Below the pieces are notes generated by a model. It was not told where the DNA came from. It saw only the letters and a program-made list of their open reading frames with translations, and did not search any database. 61,333 bases of DNA from Solirubrobacterales bacterium (GTDB lineage: Bacteria; Actinomycetota; Thermoleophilia; Solirubrobacterales; 70-9): assembly GCA_035573435.1 (NCBI GenBank), contig DATMZR010000017.1, forward strand, positions 1 to 61,333, read 5' to 3'. A program made the translations under genes and the position numbers. Shown here in pieces: positions 17,081-25,631 of this stretch (its first letter is position 1; each line of letters begins with the position of its first letter).

Positions 17081-17086
17081 TAGCTT
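17081..17086 (+). promoter_or_regulatory. Putative -10 box of FO synthase gene
   Basis: TAGCTT, 6 nt before the GTG at 17093; the expected transcript start falls on the start codon. Confidence 0.6.
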
Positions 17087-17092
17087 CAAGGC

Positions 17093-19291
17093 GTGCGGCG
17101 CGTCACCTTCTCGCGCAACTACACGCTCTCGCTGTCACGGACCTGTCGCTGCTACTGCAAGTACTGCGCGTTCGCGACACACCAGGCTCACCTATATGAG
17201 CCCCACCAGGTGGAGAGCCGGCTCGACGAGGCGGTGCGCCGCAACGCCAAGGAGCTGCTGGTCCTGACGGGCGAGCGGCCCGAGGTCCATCCGGAGGTCG
17301 CCGCGCGGCTTCGGTCCTGGGGCCACCCCGACTTCGTTTCCTACGTGGCATGGGTCTGTGAGCGTGCGCTCGAGCGCGGCCTTCTGCCCCACACGAACCT
17401 CGGCGTCCTGAAGCCCGCGGACCTGGCCCGGCTGCGAGAGACCACCGCCTCGCAGGGGTTGATGCTCGAATCGATCTCGGAGCGCCTGATGGAGACGGTG
17501 CATGCCGGTTCGCCCAGCAAGCATCCGGCCGAGCGGTTGAAGACGATCGAGGCGGCCGGCGAGCTTCGCATCCCGTTCACCAGCGGCATCCTCGTGGGCA
17601 TCGGAGAGACCGATGAGGAGCGGATCGCCTCGCTCGAGGCTCTGGCGGCGGTGAACCAGCGCCACGGGCACATCCAGGAGGTGATCCTCCAGAACTTCGT
17701 CCCCCATCCGAGCTACTACGGCCGCGAGGTGGCCGAGATCGCCGACGAAGCCGCCCGCGAGCGGTGGAGCGACGCTGCGCCGGCCGAGGATGTCAGCGGA
17801 GCGGGTCTTCCCGACTGGGCGACGCCGATCACGCTCGATGACATGAAGCTCCTCGTACGGGAGTGCCGGCGGCTGATGCCGGAGGTCGGGGTCCAGGTCC
17901 CGCCAAACCTCTCAGACTGGTGGGGCGAGCTGGTGCGTGAGGGCGCGACCGACCTCGGGGGGCTGTCCGCCAACGGGGACCACATCTCCCCGGAGCAGCC
18001 GTTCCCCAGCCCGCACCAGGTCCGCAAGCAGCTCAAGGAGCAGGGCTACGCGCTGACCGAACGGCTGTGCGCGTATCCCCAGTATCTGGATCCCGGCTGG
18101 ATGGACCAGGGCGTGCTCGACCTGGTGAAGCTCAAGTACTGGAGCTTCATCCCGCGGAAGGGGTCGGGGCGGCGGACCGAGCGGCGGATCTCGGGGGACG
18201 TGGCTCCGCGGGCGATCGAGAAGGGTCGCCGAGGAGAGGCGCTGAGCGAGGAGGAGCTGACTGCCCTCTTCGCGGAGACGCGCCCGGAGGTGGTGGAGGA
18301 GATGCGCGTGGCGGCGGACGAGCTGCGCGTCGAGCTCGCGGGCGAGCGGGTGACGTTCGTGATCAACCGCAACATCAACTTCACCAACATCTGCATCGTC
18401 GGCTGCGCCTTCTGCGGCTTCGGCCAGGGCCGTCGCTCGCCGGACGCCTACCACGTCGCCCCCGACGATTTCCAGGCCCGCGTGCAGGAGGCGGTCGACT
18501 ACGGCGCCACCGAGGTCTGCATGCAGGGCGGGATCCATCCCGACTACACGCTGGAGCACTACGGGCGCTGGCTGCGGCTGGTGAAGGAGGTGGCGCCGCA
18601 GATTCACCTGCACGCCTACTCGCCGATGGAGATCCACTTCATGTGCGAGCGCTCGGGACAAAGTCCTGAGGCGGTCTTCGACTACCTGCTGGAGTGCGGA
18701 CTCGGGTCGACGCCCGGAACGGCGGCGGAGGTGCTCCACGACGGCGTCCGGGCGCGGATCTCGCCGAACAAGCTTCCCGTCGCCCGCTGGGTCGAGATCA
18801 TCGAGGCCTGCCACCGCTCGGGGCTGCGCTCCACGTCGACGGTGATGTTCGGCCACATCGAGGAGCCGTGGGAGCTGGCCCAGCACATGCGTGTCGTTCG
18901 GGAGCTTCAGGAGCGGACCGGCGGCATCACGGAGTTCGTCCCGCTCAGCTTCATCCCCTTCAACACGCTTCTCGGCCGCACTCACGGGGTCGAGGAGATC
19001 TCCCGGGATGAGAACCTCAAGCACACCGCGGCCTTCCGGCTGGCCCTCGGCAGGACGATCACCAACCTTCAGGCGAGCTGGGTGAAGATGGGGCTGGACG
19101 CCGCGACCGAGAGCCTCCGCTGGGGGGTCAACGACCTCGGCGGCACCCTGATGGAGGAGAACATCTCCCGCATGGCCGGCTCGTACCACGGCGTCCGCCT
19201 CGACCCCCCGGAGCTGATCGCCGCGGCCCGCGCCGCCGGCCGCCAGCCGGCCCAACGCACCACCCTGTACGAGATCGTCGAAACGTACTGA
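17093..19291 (+). CDS. fbiC: Bifunctional FO synthase (CofG-CofH fusion)
   Basis: The 732-residue protein fuses the two radical-SAM enzymes that build FO, the deazaflavin chromophore of coenzyme F420, from a ribityl-aminopyrimidine and tyrosine. The N-terminal CofG half has CRCYCKYC (a CxxxCxxC cluster motif) at about residues 19-26; the C-terminal CofH half has CIVGCAFCGFG near residue 435. Both motifs are complete. The N-terminus is very short before the first Cys motif, and the GTG start with TAGCTT 6 nt upstream suggests a leaderless message. The later F420 genes lie 2.4 kb downstream on the opposite strand. Confidence 0.96.
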   Translation: MRRVTFSRNYTLSLSRTCRCYCKYCAFATHQAHLYEPHQVESRLDEAVRRNAKELLVLTGERPEVHPEVAARLRSWGHPDFVSYVAWVCERALERGLLPHTNLGVLKPADLARLRETTASQGLMLESISERLMETVHAGSPSKHPAERLKTIEAAGELRIPFTSGILVGIGETDEERIASLEALAAVNQRHGHIQEVILQNFVPHPSYYGREVAEIADEAARERWSDAAPAEDVSGAGLPDWATPITLDDMKLLVRECRRLMPEVGVQVPPNLSDWWGELVREGATDLGGLSANGDHISPEQPFPSPHQVRKQLKEQGYALTERLCAYPQYLDPGWMDQGVLDLVKLKYWSFIPRKGSGRRTERRISGDVAPRAIEKGRRGEALSEEELTALFAETRPEVVEEMRVAADELRVELAGERVTFVINRNINFTNICIVGCAFCGFGQGRRSPDAYHVAPDDFQARVQEAVDYGATEVCMQGGIHPDYTLEHYGRWLRLVKEVAPQIHLHAYSPMEIHFMCERSGQSPEAVFDYLLECGLGSTPGTAAEVLHDGVRARISPNKLPVARWVEIIEACHRSGLRSTSTVMFGHIEEPWELAQHMRVVRELQERTGGITEFVPLSFIPFNTLLGRTHGVEEISRDENLKHTAAFRLALGRTITNLQASWVKMGLDAATESLRWGVNDLGGTLMEENISRMAGSYHGVRLDPPELIAAARAAGRQPAQRTTLYEIVETY

Positions 19292-19339
19292 GTTCCTTTA
19301 CGCCGCGGCAGAACGACCGGGCCGGGGCACCGAAGTCGA

Positions 19340-19379
19340 GTGCGGGGTTGGGGACCATATGCGTCCTCAATCCCCACAC
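19340..19379. promoter_or_regulatory. Imperfect 16-bp inverted repeat upstream of AbiEi relic
   Basis: GTGCGGGGTTGGGGAC (19340-19355) and GTCCTCAATCCCCACAC (19363-19379) can pair with a few mismatches around a CATATGC loop. It ends 7 nt before the GTG of the AbiEi-like relic, so it may be the old operator or promoter hairpin of that gene. Confidence 0.5.
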
Positions 19380-19386
19380 TCACGCC

Positions 19387-19485
19387 GTGGATCAGGCCAT
19401 CGCGACGCTTGCAAGCCGCCAGCACGGCGTCGTCGCCAGGCTGCTTCGGGCTCTGGAGCTTGCGGGCTACCCAGCGACCGGTTGA
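19387..19485 (+). pseudogene. Relic of AbiEi/DUF559-type antitoxin-like gene
   Basis: A 32-residue frame from GTG encodes DQAIATLASRQHGVVAR followed by a diverged tail and a stop. This matches the conserved N-terminus of AbiEi-type antitoxin-domain/DUF559 proteins (pattern DxxIAxLAxRQHGVV), which are usually about 280-330 residues. Only the first roughly 20 residues are recognisable, and the frame runs into the 3' end of the neighbouring membrane gene, so the rest has been lost. The upstream inverted repeat is still present. Confidence 0.55.
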
Positions 19486-20150
19486 TCCACCCTCCCCGCG
19501 CGCTGCACGAGCGCGCCGCTCAGGACCAGGATCGCGACGGCAAAGCCAGCGACCGGCAGGACGAAGCCGAGCACCCCGTCGCCGGCGAACGCGCCGCTGT
19601 CGGTCAGCATCGCGCCGACCCCGAACAGCTGGGCGAGTGCCGCGAGCGCGAGCAGCCACCCGATTGCGGGCGAGAACGCCCCATAGCGGAAGGCGACCTT
19701 GGCGCTGGCGGCGAAGAGCGCCGTCAACCCGGCCAGCGCCGGTCCGGCCGAGACCACCGCCAGGTCGTTGATCGCCTGGCTCACCTCCGGCGTCGACTGG
19801 TCGGGGTGGAAGGCCGCGCCCGCGAGCAGGGTGACCAGCACGAAAAAGGCTGACGCGCTGACCACGCCGCCGGCGAAGGCGATCGAAGAGACGCGACCGG
19901 TACCGCCCTCGGCCACCCTCAGCGCGCTGCGGAGGCTGCCCAGGAACCAGATGAAGAAGAAGAGCGCGCCGGTGAGGAGCACCAGCGCCGCTTGGACGCC
20001 GCTCTGGTGATCGGCGTAATAGGTCTGGATCTCCGTGGCCGGGGCATCGATGTCGGGCGGTGCCGGGAAGATTCCAAACCCGATGATGAACAGGAGGACG
20101 GAAACGGCGCCCGTCGCCGCTCCGAGTCGTTCCCAATCACGATCACTCAT
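19467..20150 (-). CDS. Membrane protein of unknown function
   Basis: The 227-residue product has six predicted hydrophobic segments, with a small outer loop (IFPAPPDIDAPATEIQTYYADH) after the first. The pattern loosely resembles DUF4386-type membrane proteins, but I cannot name it with certainty. No catalytic motif is seen. A GGGAG ribosome site precedes the ATG. It is divergent from the alcohol dehydrogenase gene, and its 3' end overlaps the AbiEi-like relic by 19 nt. Confidence 0.75.
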   Translation of the reverse strand: MSDRDWERLGAATGAVSVLLFIIGFGIFPAPPDIDAPATEIQTYYADHQSGVQAALVLLTGALFFFIWFLGSLRSALRVAEGGTGRVSSIAFAGGVVSASAFFVLVTLLAGAAFHPDQSTPEVSQAINDLAVVSAGPALAGLTALFAASAKVAFRYGAFSPAIGWLLALAALAQLFGVGAMLTDSGAFAGDGVLGFVLPVAGFAVAILVLSGALVQRAGRVDQPVAG

Positions 20151-20278
20151 GGCAAGGCTCCCTTCGTCTCGAGTGCGGGTGAACCCTCTCGCCCCTCGGG
20201 CCGAGCGTCAACCGTGACTGGTCAAGCCTCTGTTCGAGATTCCCGCACGTTGCGCGGTCCAGGCGCGATGATTGGCGA

Positions 20279-21316
20279 GTGCAGGCGATGGTCCTCGAGC
20301 AGCAGCGCGAGCCCTTGCGAATGTCCCAGGTGCCCGTCCCGCAGCCTGGGCCTGGCGAGGTGCTGGTGCGGGTGCACGCGTGCGGGGTTTGCCGGACCGA
20401 TCTCCATGTGGTCGACGGAGACCTGCGCGAGCCGAAACTGCCTCTCGTGGTCGGCCATCAGATAGTCGGCACGGTCGAGGCGGCGGGGGAGGGGGCGGAG
20501 CGCTTCGCCGGCGGGCAACGGGTGGGGATCCCGTGGCTGGGGTGGACAGACGGCGAGTGCCGCTACTGCCGCTCGGGTCGCGAGAACCTCTGCGAGCGGG
20601 CCCGGTTCACCGGGTATCAGCTCGACGGGGGTTACGCGGAGCAGGTCGTTGCCGACGAGCGCTACTGCTTCTCGATCCCCGAGGGCTATCCGGACCTTCA
20701 GGCGGCGCCGCTTCTGTGCGCCGGGCTGATCGGCTTCCGGTCGCTGCGACTCTGCGGCGAGGCGGCGCGGATCGGGTTCTACGGCTTCGGCGCCTCCGCC
20801 CACATCGTCTGCCAAGTTGCATCGCACCAGGGCCGGCGCGTGTTCGCCCTGACTCGGCCCGGCGACTCCGAGACGCAGCGGTTCGCGCTGGGCGTCGGCG
20901 CCGCCTGGGCGGGTGACACCGAGGGCGGCTCGGAGGTCTCCGAGCCCGGCGCCGGGGGGCCGCCCGAGCCACTCGATGCGGCAATCATCTTCGCCCCCGC
21001 GGGGGAGCTGGTGCCGGTCGCGCTGCGTGCCGTCGCACCGGGCGGAACGGTGGTCTGCGCGGGCATTCACATGAGCGACATTCCCTCCTTTCCCTACGAG
21101 ATCCTTTGGGGAGAGCGCACTCTGCGCTCGGTGGCCAACCTCACTCGGCGAGACGGTGAGGAGTTCATGGCGCTGGCGCCGCAGGTCCCGGTGCGGTCCG
21201 AGGTTGCCGAGTATCCGCTCGAGCAAGCCAATGCCGCCCTCGACGATCTGCGCGGCGGTAGGGTTCGTGGCGCGGCCGTCTTGGTCGTGGATCGAACATC
21301 GAGAGAGGACGTCTGA
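20279..21316 (+). CDS. Zinc-dependent alcohol dehydrogenase family protein
   Basis: The 345-residue product is a medium-chain dehydrogenase acting on an alcohol or aldehyde with NAD(P). Catalytic-zinc residues are visible: Cys38 in GVCRTDLH and His60 in VGHQIVG. The structural-zinc lobe reads DGECRYCRSGRENLC, where the first of the four usual cysteines is Asp91, so zinc binding there may be altered. The nucleotide-binding turn is GFYGFGASAHIV, a variant of GxGxxG. The start is GTG 20279 or ATG 20288. It overlaps the cupin gene by 1 nt and so forms an operon with it. Its proximity to the F420 genes does not show that it uses F420. Confidence 0.9.
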   Translation: MQAMVLEQQREPLRMSQVPVPQPGPGEVLVRVHACGVCRTDLHVVDGDLREPKLPLVVGHQIVGTVEAAGEGAERFAGGQRVGIPWLGWTDGECRYCRSGRENLCERARFTGYQLDGGYAEQVVADERYCFSIPEGYPDLQAAPLLCAGLIGFRSLRLCGEAARIGFYGFGASAHIVCQVASHQGRRVFALTRPGDSETQRFALGVGAAWAGDTEGGSEVSEPGAGGPPEPLDAAIIFAPAGELVPVALRAVAPGGTVVCAGIHMSDIPSFPYEILWGERTLRSVANLTRRDGEEFMALAPQVPVRSEVAEYPLEQANAALDDLRGGRVRGAAVLVVDRTSREDV

Positions 21317-21726
21317 TGGCGGATGTGACCGTGAAGCGGCTGGAGGAGTTCGAGGCGATCTTCGGAGGTGGCTTCCGGCGCGTCCGGGCCGGGCTGGGCG
21401 TGAGCTCGTTTGGGCTCGCGATCATGGATCTGCCGGCCGGCTTCAGTGAGTACCCGGAGCATGACCACAGCCTCGACGGGCAGGAAGAGGTGTACACAGT
21501 GCTCGCCGGCAATGCCACCTTGACGGTGGACGGCCATAGCTACGAGCTCGAGGCCGGGGTCTTCGCCCGCGTCGGCCCGCAGGAAGCTCGCAAGATCACC
21601 ACCGGAGACGAGGGAGCGCGGGTGCTGGCGATCGGGGCGGCGCCGGGGAAGCTCTACGAGCCCCCGGAGTTCACCGAGGAGGGACAACCCGACCCGATGA
21701 CCGCCGCCGGCGGACCGGTCGGCTAG
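21316..21726 (+). CDS. Cupin-domain protein
   Basis: The 136-residue protein is a single cupin barrel. Metal-site residues are seen in EYPEHDHSLDGQEEVYTVLAG (His, His and Glu) and in the second motif region around LEAGVFARVGP. It could bind a metal and a small ligand, or act as an accessory enzyme. It is translationally coupled to the alcohol dehydrogenase (TGATG, 1-nt overlap), and its 3' end overlaps the convergent cofE by 4 nt. The substrate is unknown. Confidence 0.85.
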   Translation: MADVTVKRLEEFEAIFGGGFRRVRAGLGVSSFGLAIMDLPAGFSEYPEHDHSLDGQEEVYTVLAGNATLTVDGHSYELEAGVFARVGPQEARKITTGDEGARVLAIGAAPGKLYEPPEFTEEGQPDPMTAAGGPVG

Positions 21727-22487
21727 CGGAAGAGGTCCTCGACCTCGGGCCGCTGGATCGCGCGCGCTCCCGGTCCGTCCTCTGCGCTCACGAAGCGTCC
21801 CAGGCCTCGCACCAGGCAGACGGGAACGCCGGCGTCCTTGGCACGCGCCAGGTCGGCCGCTGACGCCGCCTGATCGGCAACCGCGACCACGGTCGCACCG
21901 AGCTCCCTGTCCTCGCGGTCGGTGCGGCCGCGCCAGTCATCGAGTGGCGTTAGCCCCGCGGATCCGATCGCGACGTCGACCTGGCCGAGCCGCCAGGGCC
22001 GCCCGAAGCTGTCGGTGACAACCACCGCGGGCCGCACGCCCGTCGCCGCGGCGAGCTGCGCCCTGATGCGCCGGGCCGAGCCATCGGGGTCCTCGGGCAG
22101 CAGGGTGACCTGATCGGCGCCGGGCACATTCGACGCGTCAATCCCCGCGTTGGCGCAGATCCAGCCGCTCAGCGTCTCCACGATCAGGAGATCGCGCTCC
22201 GCGCGGATGACCGCGCGGCTCTGGCTCAGGATCAGCTCGACCAGGCGCGGGTCCTTGCCGAGCTGCTCCGCCAGCCGTTGCGCCTTCGGGCCCGGCGCCA
22301 CGTCGCCGAGCGAGCGCACCTGTCCCTCCGCCTTCGAGACCGTCTTCTGGGCGACGATGACGACGTCGGCGTCCAGCGGCTCCACGCCCGCGCCGGGCAG
22401 TCTTCCGGCGATCAGCTCGCCGAGTGGGTCGCCGGGGCTGATCTCGGGCAGGCCTTCGATGGGGATGACCTCGAGGCCGTCTCTCAT
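21723..22487 (-). CDS. cofE: Coenzyme F420-0:L-glutamate ligase CofE, single-domain
   Basis: This enzyme adds gamma-linked glutamates to F420-0. The 254-residue length matches the single-domain CofE; motifs include VVIVAQKTVSKAEG, VIRAERDLLIVETLSGWICANAGID and VVVTDSFGRPWRLGQVDVAIG. In many actinobacteria this domain is the N-terminal half of FbiB, which carries a C-terminal FMN-reductase domain; here that domain is absent. It overlaps cofC by 4 nt as the last gene of a four-gene minus-strand F420 operon. Confidence 0.95.
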   Translation of the reverse strand: MRDGLEVIPIEGLPEISPGDPLGELIAGRLPGAGVEPLDADVVIVAQKTVSKAEGQVRSLGDVAPGPKAQRLAEQLGKDPRLVELILSQSRAVIRAERDLLIVETLSGWICANAGIDASNVPGADQVTLLPEDPDGSARRIRAQLAAATGVRPAVVVTDSFGRPWRLGQVDVAIGSAGLTPLDDWRGRTDREDRELGATVVAVADQAASAADLARAKDAGVPVCLVRGLGRFVSAEDGPGARAIQRPEVEDLFR

Positions 22488-23173
22488 GCGGGAGCCACGC
22501 CTCTGAGACGACCCAGCCGGGCGAGCTCGGCCGCCGTCGCGCGGGCTCGATGAGGCGCTCGCTCCAGCGCCTCGGCAAGGGCGTCGAGATCGTCCGGAGT
22601 GTCGACGTCCAGCCCGAGCGAGTCGAGCGGCTCAAGAGCCACCTCGTGCCCGGCGCGACGCGCCCGGTCGGCATGGCGGGCCGAGCTGCCGGGGCCGAAC
22701 GCCGGTGCGATCGCGTTCGGTGGCGAGAGCAAGAGTGCGTTGGTGCCGGTGCCGTGGCGATCGGGGACGATCGCCACCCGGCCGGGTCGCATCCGCTCGA
22801 GCGCTGAGCCGAGCTCTGCCGGGTCGAGCAGCGGACAATCCCCGGGGAGCAGGACGACGCAGGAGGCACCCAAGGCCTGCGCGCGGACGATCCCCAACGT
22901 CGCTGCCTCCGAATGGCCGATATCGCGGGGGTCTCGGAGAACCTCCAGTGGCTTGGAAACGCCGCGCTCGCCGCTCAGTGCAATTCGCTCGGCCCGCCGC
23001 TCTCCAGTCACCACGATCACCCGCTCGGTCAGCCCGGCGCTGGAGGTCGCCGCCAGAACGTCGGCGAGCATCGCCCTGACCAGCCCGGCTCGGCCGGGCC
23101 CGTCGAGGGCCGCGAGAAGCCGCTGCTTGGCGGCTCCGAAGCGCTTGACCGGAATGATCGCGGTGGCTAGCAC
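22484..23173 (-). CDS. cofC: 2-phospho-L-lactate/PEP guanylyltransferase CofC
   Basis: The 229-residue product is the nucleotidyltransferase (FbiD in mycobacteria) that activates 2-phospholactate or phosphoenolpyruvate with GTP for F420 assembly. The N-terminal AIIPVKRFGAAKQRL matches the GTP-binding motif of this MobA-like fold, and LLPGDCPLLDP supplies the metal-binding Asp. Which phospho-acid it prefers cannot be told from sequence. It lies 3 nt after cofD and overlaps cofE by 4 nt. Confidence 0.94.
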   Translation of the reverse strand: MLATAIIPVKRFGAAKQRLLAALDGPGRAGLVRAMLADVLAATSSAGLTERVIVVTGERRAERIALSGERGVSKPLEVLRDPRDIGHSEAATLGIVRAQALGASCVVLLPGDCPLLDPAELGSALERMRPGRVAIVPDRHGTGTNALLLSPPNAIAPAFGPGSSARHADRARRAGHEVALEPLDSLGLDVDTPDDLDALAEALERAPHRARATAAELARLGRLRGVAPA

Positions 23174-23176
23174 CGT

Positions 23177-24097
23177 TCAGCGCAGCACCCGCGCGAACTC
23201 CAGCACCCGCTCGGCCAGCTCTGTCCTGCCCCGGGCACCCTCCATCAAGGTGGGGCAGGAGAGGATCCGCAACCCCTCCGGCTCCGGGTCGGGGTCGTCG
23301 GCGTCGACCACCATCGCCTCGATCAGGCCCTCGTACAACGAGGCCACGCCGGCCGCGGTGGAGGGCCGGCCGACCGCCTTGACGAACTGCTCGGTTGGAC
23401 CCTTGACGGCCCGGCCGGCGACCAGCGGACTGACGGCGATCACCGGCGCCTCGGCCGCGAGCATCGCCTCCCGCATGCCCGGCACGGAGATGATCGGCCC
23501 GATGGAGATCACCGGGTTGGACGGGCCGACGACGACTGCCTCGGCGGAGGACAGCGTCTCGCGGACCTCTGGGGTCGGAACTGCGCGATCCAGCCCCTCG
23601 ACCTCGATTCCCTCGATGGGTGGCTGCGACGCGTCGACGATCAGGAATTCCTGCAGCCCGCGCCAGCCATCCGGTGTCCGCACCCGCGTGTGGACCGACT
23701 GCTCGCACATCGGCAGCACCCGGGCGCGCACGCCGAGAGCCCGCGCGATCTGCTGCTGAGCGGCCGTCAGGGTTCCTCCCTCGGCGACGAAGTGGGTCCG
23801 GTACAGACAGGTGGCGAGATCGCGATCCGAGAGCTGGAACCAGTCCGGAGCACCGAGCTTGACCAGCCGCTCGTGGACGGTGAACGAGTCGCCCTTGATC
23901 CCCCAGCCACGCTCCTCGTTGATCTCCTCAGCCAGCCAGTAGGTGATCAGGTCGGGATCCGGCGATACGTGAAGTCCGTGGATCCGCAGGTCATCGCCTG
24001 TGTTGGCGATCACGGATAAATCGTCGCCCAAGAGCTCCTGCATCCCGGCGGCCAGCTTCGCCCCGCCGGTCCCACCTGCGAGCAGCGCCACCCGCAT
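23177..24097 (-). CDS. cofD: FO 2-phospho-L-lactate (or PEP) transferase CofD
   Basis: The 306-residue product (FbiA in mycobacteria) transfers the activated phospho-acid to FO, giving F420-0 or dehydro-F420-0. The N-terminal LLAGGTGGAKLAAGM and NTGDDLRIHGLHVSPDPDL motifs are the CofD substrate sites, and VGPSNPVISIGPI is the conserved C-terminal motif. It sits 40 nt downstream of the F420:NADP oxidoreductase gene and 3 nt before cofC, all on one strand. Confidence 0.95.
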   Translation of the reverse strand: MRVALLAGGTGGAKLAAGMQELLGDDLSVIANTGDDLRIHGLHVSPDPDLITYWLAEEINEERGWGIKGDSFTVHERLVKLGAPDWFQLSDRDLATCLYRTHFVAEGGTLTAAQQQIARALGVRARVLPMCEQSVHTRVRTPDGWRGLQEFLIVDASQPPIEGIEVEGLDRAVPTPEVRETLSSAEAVVVGPSNPVISIGPIISVPGMREAMLAAEAPVIAVSPLVAGRAVKGPTEQFVKAVGRPSTAAGVASLYEGLIEAMVVDADDPDPEPEGLRILSCPTLMEGARGRTELAERVLEFARVLR

Positions 24098-24137
24098 CAG
24101 CGGTCCCGATCAGCGGCTGAGCTTGCGGAGCCCACGA

Positions 24138-24824
24138 CTACTCCCAGAGGGCGCCTTCCGGGAGCCCCGTGATCCGGATTCCCGCCCGCCGCTTGTAACG
24201 GGCGTTGATCGAGATCAAGAGCGGGGTGAGCTGCTCGACGATGCGCGCCATCTCGAGCACGCCTGCGTTAACCGCTCGCAGGCCCGGGACGAGCTCCAGG
24301 ATCTTCGCCACCCGCGCCTTGTCGGCCCGCCGGTCCCCGCAGATCAGCACGTCCTCGTCGAGCTGCGCATCGAGGTCACCCATGACCGGGGCACTCACGG
24401 TGTGCAGGGCAGCCACCACGGTAACGCCATCGGGAACCATCTCCTGGGCCTGCTGGGCAGCCGACCCCTGCCAGACCCCGAGCGAGCGGGTGGCCTTTCC
24501 GCTCACAGCCGCCGCGGTCGGGACCGTGCAGTCGACCAGGATCTGCCCCGGCTCCAGTGCATCCCGAAGGTTCAAGAGGTTCTCCGACTGGGCGCGAAAG
24601 GGAACCGTGAGAAAGACGATCGGTCCGACCCGCGCCGCTTCCTGGTTGACCAGCCCCTCGGCCGCGGCATCGGGCGCGGCCGCCAGCAATCGGTCTGCGG
24701 CCTCGCCTGCTCGCTCGGCACTTCTGGAGCCGATCACCACCGGCCGCCCCGCGACGGCCAGGCGGAGCGCCAAGCCCCAGCCCAGCGCGCCGGTCCCGCC
24801 GATGATCGGAATGCGCTCGGGCAT
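24138..24824 (-). CDS. F420H2:NADP oxidoreductase
   Basis: The 228-residue product resembles Fno/NpdG enzymes, which exchange hydride between F420 and NADP. It has the N-terminal Rossmann motif IGGTGALGWGLALRLA, followed by VIGSRSAERA, whose Ser/Arg residues fit the 2'-phosphate of NADP. Later FLTVPFRAQSENL and VDCTVP are typical. The ATG at 24824 is supported by TACACT 8 nt upstream, suggesting a leaderless first gene of the npdG-cofD-cofC-cofE operon. A longer open frame upstream is antisense to the SDR gene. Confidence 0.93.
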   Translation of the reverse strand: MPERIPIIGGTGALGWGLALRLAVAGRPVVIGSRSAERAGEAADRLLAAAPDAAAEGLVNQEAARVGPIVFLTVPFRAQSENLLNLRDALEPGQILVDCTVPTAAAVSGKATRSLGVWQGSAAQQAQEMVPDGVTVVAALHTVSAPVMGDLDAQLDEDVLICGDRRADKARVAKILELVPGLRAVNAGVLEMARIVEQLTPLLISINARYKRRAGIRITGLPEGALWE

Positions 24825-24832
24825 GGCGGCGC

Positions 24833-24838
24833 AGTGTA
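24833..24838 (-). promoter_or_regulatory. Putative -10 box of the F420 operon
   Basis: TACACT on the minus strand, 8 nt before the ATG at 24824. Confidence 0.55.
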
Positions 24839-24896
24839 TTTCGAGTTTGTCCGTGGCCCGCGGCGCGCCCGTGTGCGCATATGCTCCGCGCCGCGG

Positions 24897-25631
24897 ATGA
24901 GGCTCGAAGGTCGCAAGGCATTGGTCACGGGCGGGGCCAGCGGAATCGGCGCGGCGATCGCACGGCGGCTCGCCGCGGAGGCGGCAAGCGTCGTCATCGG
25001 CGACCTCAACACCGAAGGGGCGGGGAAGGTCGCCAACGAGGTGGGTGGCGAGGCCGTGGGGCTCGATGTCACGGAAGTTGCCTCGGCCGCTGCGGTGGTC
25101 GAGCAGCTCGGGCCATTCGAGATTCTCGTCAACAACGCCGGCACGGACGAGTTCGGCTTCTTTACCCAGACCGATCCCGAGATGTGGGAGCGGGTGATCG
25201 CCGTCAACCTGAAGGGCGTCCTGGCCTGCACGCACGCGGTGCTACCGGGGATGCAGGAGTTGGGCTACGGCCGCATCGTCAGCATTGCCTCAGAGGCGGG
25301 GCGGGTGGGCTCGAAGGGCTCGGCCGTCTATTCGGCCGCGAAGGGCGGCGTGATCGCGTTCACGAAGACGATTGCGCGCGAGAACGCTCGCTTCGGGATC
25401 ACGGCGAACGCGATCGCTCCGGGGCCGATCGACACCCCGCTGCTCCGACGCGCCACCGAGCTCGGGGAAATCGGCGACCGGGTGATCGAGAAGATGACAG
25501 ACGCCACCCAGCTGCGCCGCCTCGGCGAGCCGGAAGAGGTTGCTGCGGCAGTGGCCTTCCTGGTCTCGGATGAAGCGTCCTACGTGACGGGCGAGACGCT
25601 GGGTGTCTCCGGCGGGCTGGGGATGGTCTGA
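24897..25631 (+). CDS. SDR-family oxidoreductase
   Basis: The 244-residue classical short-chain dehydrogenase has TGGASGIG (11-18), NNAG, a catalytic Ser in VSIASEAG and the YSAAK catalytic Tyr-Lys motif. It resembles 3-oxoacyl-ACP or 3-hydroxyacyl-CoA dehydrogenases; the substrate is not fixed. A TATGCT box lies 11 nt before the ATG. The thioesterase gene overlaps its stop by 1 nt, so the two form an operon that may work on acyl-CoA. Confidence 0.92.
   Translation: MRLEGRKALVTGGASGIGAAIARRLAAEAASVVIGDLNTEGAGKVANEVGGEAVGLDVTEVASAAAVVEQLGPFEILVNNAGTDEFGFFTQTDPEMWERVIAVNLKGVLACTHAVLPGMQELGYGRIVSIASEAGRVGSKGSAVYSAAKGGVIAFTKTIARENARFGITANAIAPGPIDTPLLRRATELGEIGDRVIEKMTDATQLRRLGEPEEVAAAVAFLVSDEASYVTGETLGVSGGLGMV

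Noticed and set aside
15041-17083. A 680-codon plus-strand open frame across the THI5-like and aquaporin genes
   Set aside because: Arg/Gly/Ala-rich shadow composition and no family signature; both strands are explained by real genes.
24000-24896. Long plus-strand open frame leading into the SDR gene
   Set aside because: It is antisense to the F420:NADP oxidoreductase and the cofD start; the SDR fold begins at 24897.
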